Assembly: GCA_005406025.1 (NCBI GenBank)
Contig: BGZK01000478.1
Location: forward strand, 124,001-188,000
Length of the DNA stretch: 64,000 nt
Direction: 5' to 3'
Source: Eumeta japonica
Lineage: Eukaryota > Arthropoda > Insecta > Lepidoptera > Psychidae
Shown here: positions 61,044 to 64,000 of the stretch, piece by piece
Layout of the letters: each line of letters starts with the position of its first letter
Position numbering within the stretch: position 1 is the stretch's first letter
Notes under the pieces: generated by a model
The model's database searches: none
Told to the model about the DNA's origin: nothing
Seen by the model: only the letters and a program-made list of their open reading frames with translations
Made by a program: the position numbers and the translations under genes

Positions 61044-62314
61044 ATGTTGCAACAATAAAAAATTGACAAAAAGATAGGACGCTGAAACTTGTATAATAAA
61101 CACTTCAAATGTATGAAAGTGATAATGGTAATATTGTACTTTATTATTTCTGTTATAAAAAAAGTTTTCTTTCTTCCACTTCGAAATACTTGATAGTTCA
61201 AGCCAATAAGAATGTTGTATTTTCAAACTTTGCAAATATTTTTAAACCGCCCGTTTGAAGAACAACATGACAGAATTAGTTTCGCATATTATATAAGCTA
61301 TAGTTTCTAAGTCTACAAATTGTTTCGTTGAGTTCAAAATCATTTTGTGCTGTAACTATCAAGAGTTTTTACATGAACAAACATTTTACAAAAACTATTT
61401 AATGCAGAAAATAAATTTTCTGCATATATAATTAAATTATCACTTGGTTTTAAAAATTAATGTTTATATACAAAAATCAGTAAAACTAAAATTAACAATC
61501 TTTCGAATGAACCAAGGTGTAACTCAAAAAGCAAGAGCGTGAGAGGCACGAGAGACGATGCGGCGGCGCAGAAGGTGCTTATTATATGACAATAACGCTT
61601 AATAAATAGTAAAATAAATACATTTGTTATTTAGTATCAGGCTTTTATACAGTGTCCTTATGGTTGAGATATACATCCTTTTTTAATAATTTTATCGCAG
61701 ATCGAAGAACTTGAACCTTGAAACCACCATGCTGGTCCCATTAGGGATAGGTCAAGCTTTTAACGATCATCGTCATAAACGAGACATCTACATCCGGACG
61801 CAATGACTAAATGTGCTCTCCGAACCAGAAAACGACTGATTGAATTTGACTTAAGTTAAAACTCAGGTTGATTCGCCGGTAGTCAGGATTCGAACCAGGT
61901 ACCTTACAATTAAAAGGCAGTATTGTTAACTACAGCTCCACCATTGTTGAAATTTGTGTACTAGTACTTTTGTTCTTGTAGTCGAGTTCGTCATCAATCT
62001 AAAATATCAATCTGCATCTAAAATTCTATTACAGCCAGGGGGACGAATACATCACACTTTGTATATAAAATTGTCTCAATAATGTCCCCAAACTGCAATA
62101 AAATTTCAGATGAAAGCAAATTTTGATATATTGCAATGAAAAGTTAAATTTGCAATTTATTTGTACTTTAACACATTGTTCAATGTGTATATGGGTCTAC
62201 GCCCAATATAGTTTTAATATTAGTATATATGTCCTAGAATGGTATTTCATTCTAGTTTCACACGACTTTATTGTTATTTAAAGAAAGTATTAATTATTGT
62301 TCAGGATTCGTATC
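61044..62314. other. AT-rich spacer with one SINE-like head
   Basis: No gene recognised apart from the tRNA-like sequence at 61873-61946. Confidence 0.45.
61873..61946 (-). repeat. tRNA-derived SINE head (Lys-type)
   Basis: On the minus strand: ATGGTGGAGCTGTAGTTAAC (A box region), then CTGCCTTTTAATTGTAAGGT (anticodon arm with an 8-base loop) and CCTGG-TTCGAAT-CCTGA (T arm with an intact B box). The overlong loop and mispaired acceptor ends show that it is not a working tRNA. Confidence 0.55.
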
Positions 62315-62803
62315 CTATAACTTTTTTAGTATTGTTTTTTTTTTTGTTTTGAGGCACTTTGTTTGTATGACCAAACTACTTCTGAATTGAGAGTGCGTAC
62401 GTAAGAAAGACAACAAAAGAAATATAAACTGTGAGAATGAACGTAAGGATTTTAATAGAATATTTACTGATCCAACCGGAGATGTTCTCAAAAAATGCTG
62501 AGATCCATAATAGGAGAAAATGCATGAAGAGAATACTGGACGTTGAAGAGACGAGTGAGATGTATCAATACATGATAAAATGTTAAGCCGTGCTGTGTGC
62601 CTATCCCTGCAGCTGAACCGAGGCATAAACTGTAAATGTGCATTGTTTTTTTTTAATCGAACTTTCGAACAAAACACCGCTATCAAATTAGTGGAAGCAC
62701 AATAAATAGACAACAGTATCATCAGCTGAACTGCTAAAAAATGGTAAAAAATGGATATTTTCAGAACGTGCGTAAAAATTGGCAATTGCAACGTTAATGA
62801 CAT
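62315..62803 (-). other. Long reverse open frame, 162 codons, nature unknown
   Basis: This is the longest uninterrupted frame in the last 5 kb. The translation begins MSLTLQLPIFTHVLKISIFY, is rich in Leu, Phe, Ser and Cys, and ends with the basic tail TKCLKTKKKTILKKL. It has one clear hydrophobic N-terminal segment, and a Ser/Phe/Leu-rich part (SLRSFSQFIFLLLSFLRTHS). No known domain is recognisable and the G+C is not raised. It may be chance or an old repeat. Confidence 0.2.
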
Positions 62804-64000
62804 AAGACTGTGTCATAATTTATTGGTCAATTGCGGGAATTACAGCGCATGCAAGGTGTGTGGAAAAAGTCATTCTCGCTGCATTTACAGACTCGCTCGG
62901 TTTATCCGATACGATGGAGTATTAATTGCTTTGTAAATCTACCTAACATTATATTCATCCACAGGTAATGCTCATATTTTATCTATCGTAATATGCACGC
63001 GATAACATTTGACGACCATTGGAAATATAAAAAGAATTTGCTGGACTTAAGAAAATCATTTCCGAAAAAAAAGATTAATGAGACAGAAGAAGATCCATTG
63101 TTGTTTCGATTGGCGCCTGCAGAGAAATTCTAGAAATCTACCCGAGAAGTGGCCTATTTATCACTTTATGTCCTATTCCGTCGTTTATTTGAGTATTTAA
63201 TTACTTGACTCGATTCGTTAGCGAGACGAATAACTGTTGGTATTATTTAAGCATGTCTCGTTTCTAAAAATTTATTAAACAACATTGCAGATAAACCTTG
63301 GCTGTTTATATTCTAGAGTAAAATTAATCTGCTTACGCTCTTTCCGTTAGCAAAATAACAATTTGTCTAATTGAATACGACGTAAGGTACGTCCTTACAA
63401 TAAGCATAACACCTATATAAAAAATAAAGACGGTTTCATTGTTTATATTCTGCCTAGGACTAAATAAGAAATTAACGAGCCAGTTTTATTTTTTATTGTC
63501 AAGTATTAAAAAAAAAAATATTGAACAAAATTTATTAATTCGTAGAAATATATTTTAATATTACTCGCTATTCTCACATTATATTTAACTGCTTAATTTT
63601 TTCAAAATTTGCCGACTTATTTTAGATTACAACTGCACGTTGACGAGCTAAACCGATCGCCTTGCTTCAAAAATATGGGAAATTGAAGAATTACACTCAA
63701 ATAAATCTACAGAATTTCTAATTAGTCTACAGGAGACACGAAATTCCAAAAGTGACGCCACAATATAAAAACAATTGAAAGTTATATGAAACAAACTGCA
63801 TTTTACAGTCAAAGAGTTTCATTTTCAAATGTAGCAATAACTCTTTGAATATCGTTTATTTAAGTGTTCAGTTCCAGAAACTTATAAAGCACACGACAGA
63901 GTATTAAGAAATAAAGAGACACAAACTCTTAAATTTTTACAACCTAACACTGTTACCTATGGGACTGCCTCAGTTCCCTACTTGAGTACTCCATGTCTGC
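62804..64000. other. AT-rich spacer to the window end
   Basis: I see no gene, RNA or recognisable repeat. Confidence 0.5.

Overview
This 64 kb window is AT-rich, intron-bearing, repeat-dense eukaryotic DNA. The dispersed repeats (GGTTCCG-headed elements, AAAAGGCCGGC tails, tRNA-headed SINEs, small Helitrons and CR1/Jockey-type LINEs) are typical of moths and butterflies, so I infer a lepidopteran nuclear genome. There are no bacterial-type operons, rRNA genes, CRISPR arrays or viral gene blocks.

The only host gene I can support is a rhodopsin-class neuropeptide receptor (GPCR) on the + strand. I assembled it from four exons: 3863-4592 (TM1-TM5 and most of the third intracellular loop), 9779-9879 (TM6), 10943-11050 (TM7) and a short probable C-tail exon at 14030-14062. 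The codon phases join to a 323-residue receptor, closest in style to the pyrokinin/CAPA/neuromedin-U receptor group. Its introns are about 5.2, 1.1 and 3.0 kb and are full of mobile-element debris. One repeat ends 38 bp before the TM6 exon.

The other 50 kb (14.1-64 kb) looks like a gene-poor stretch of decayed transposons and plain AT-rich spacer. The parts are: a reverse-strand CR1-like LINE (15.5-17.45 kb); a CA microsatellite (18.68-18.98 kb); GGTTCCG-headed and AGCTCAAAA-type repeats (21-27 kb); a mariner relic (31.3-31.86 kb); an inverted-repeat element with GC-rich cargo (33.4-34.0 kb); a structurally complete small Helitron carrying a tRNA-like sequence (36.16-37.02 kb); a tRNA-headed SINE (44.3-44.55 kb); and a nearly complete but inactivated Jockey/CR1-type LINE (54.86-58.93 kb). 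Several short CpG-richer islands stand out (around 30.3, 43.4, 45.7, 50.3, 53.5 and 60.1 kb). They may be regulatory elements or unrecognised first exons.

I did not find a convincing undescribed system. The best leads are the receptor with its altered ERC and NPVLF motifs, the Helitron with tRNA-like cargo, and the GC-rich inverted-repeat element.
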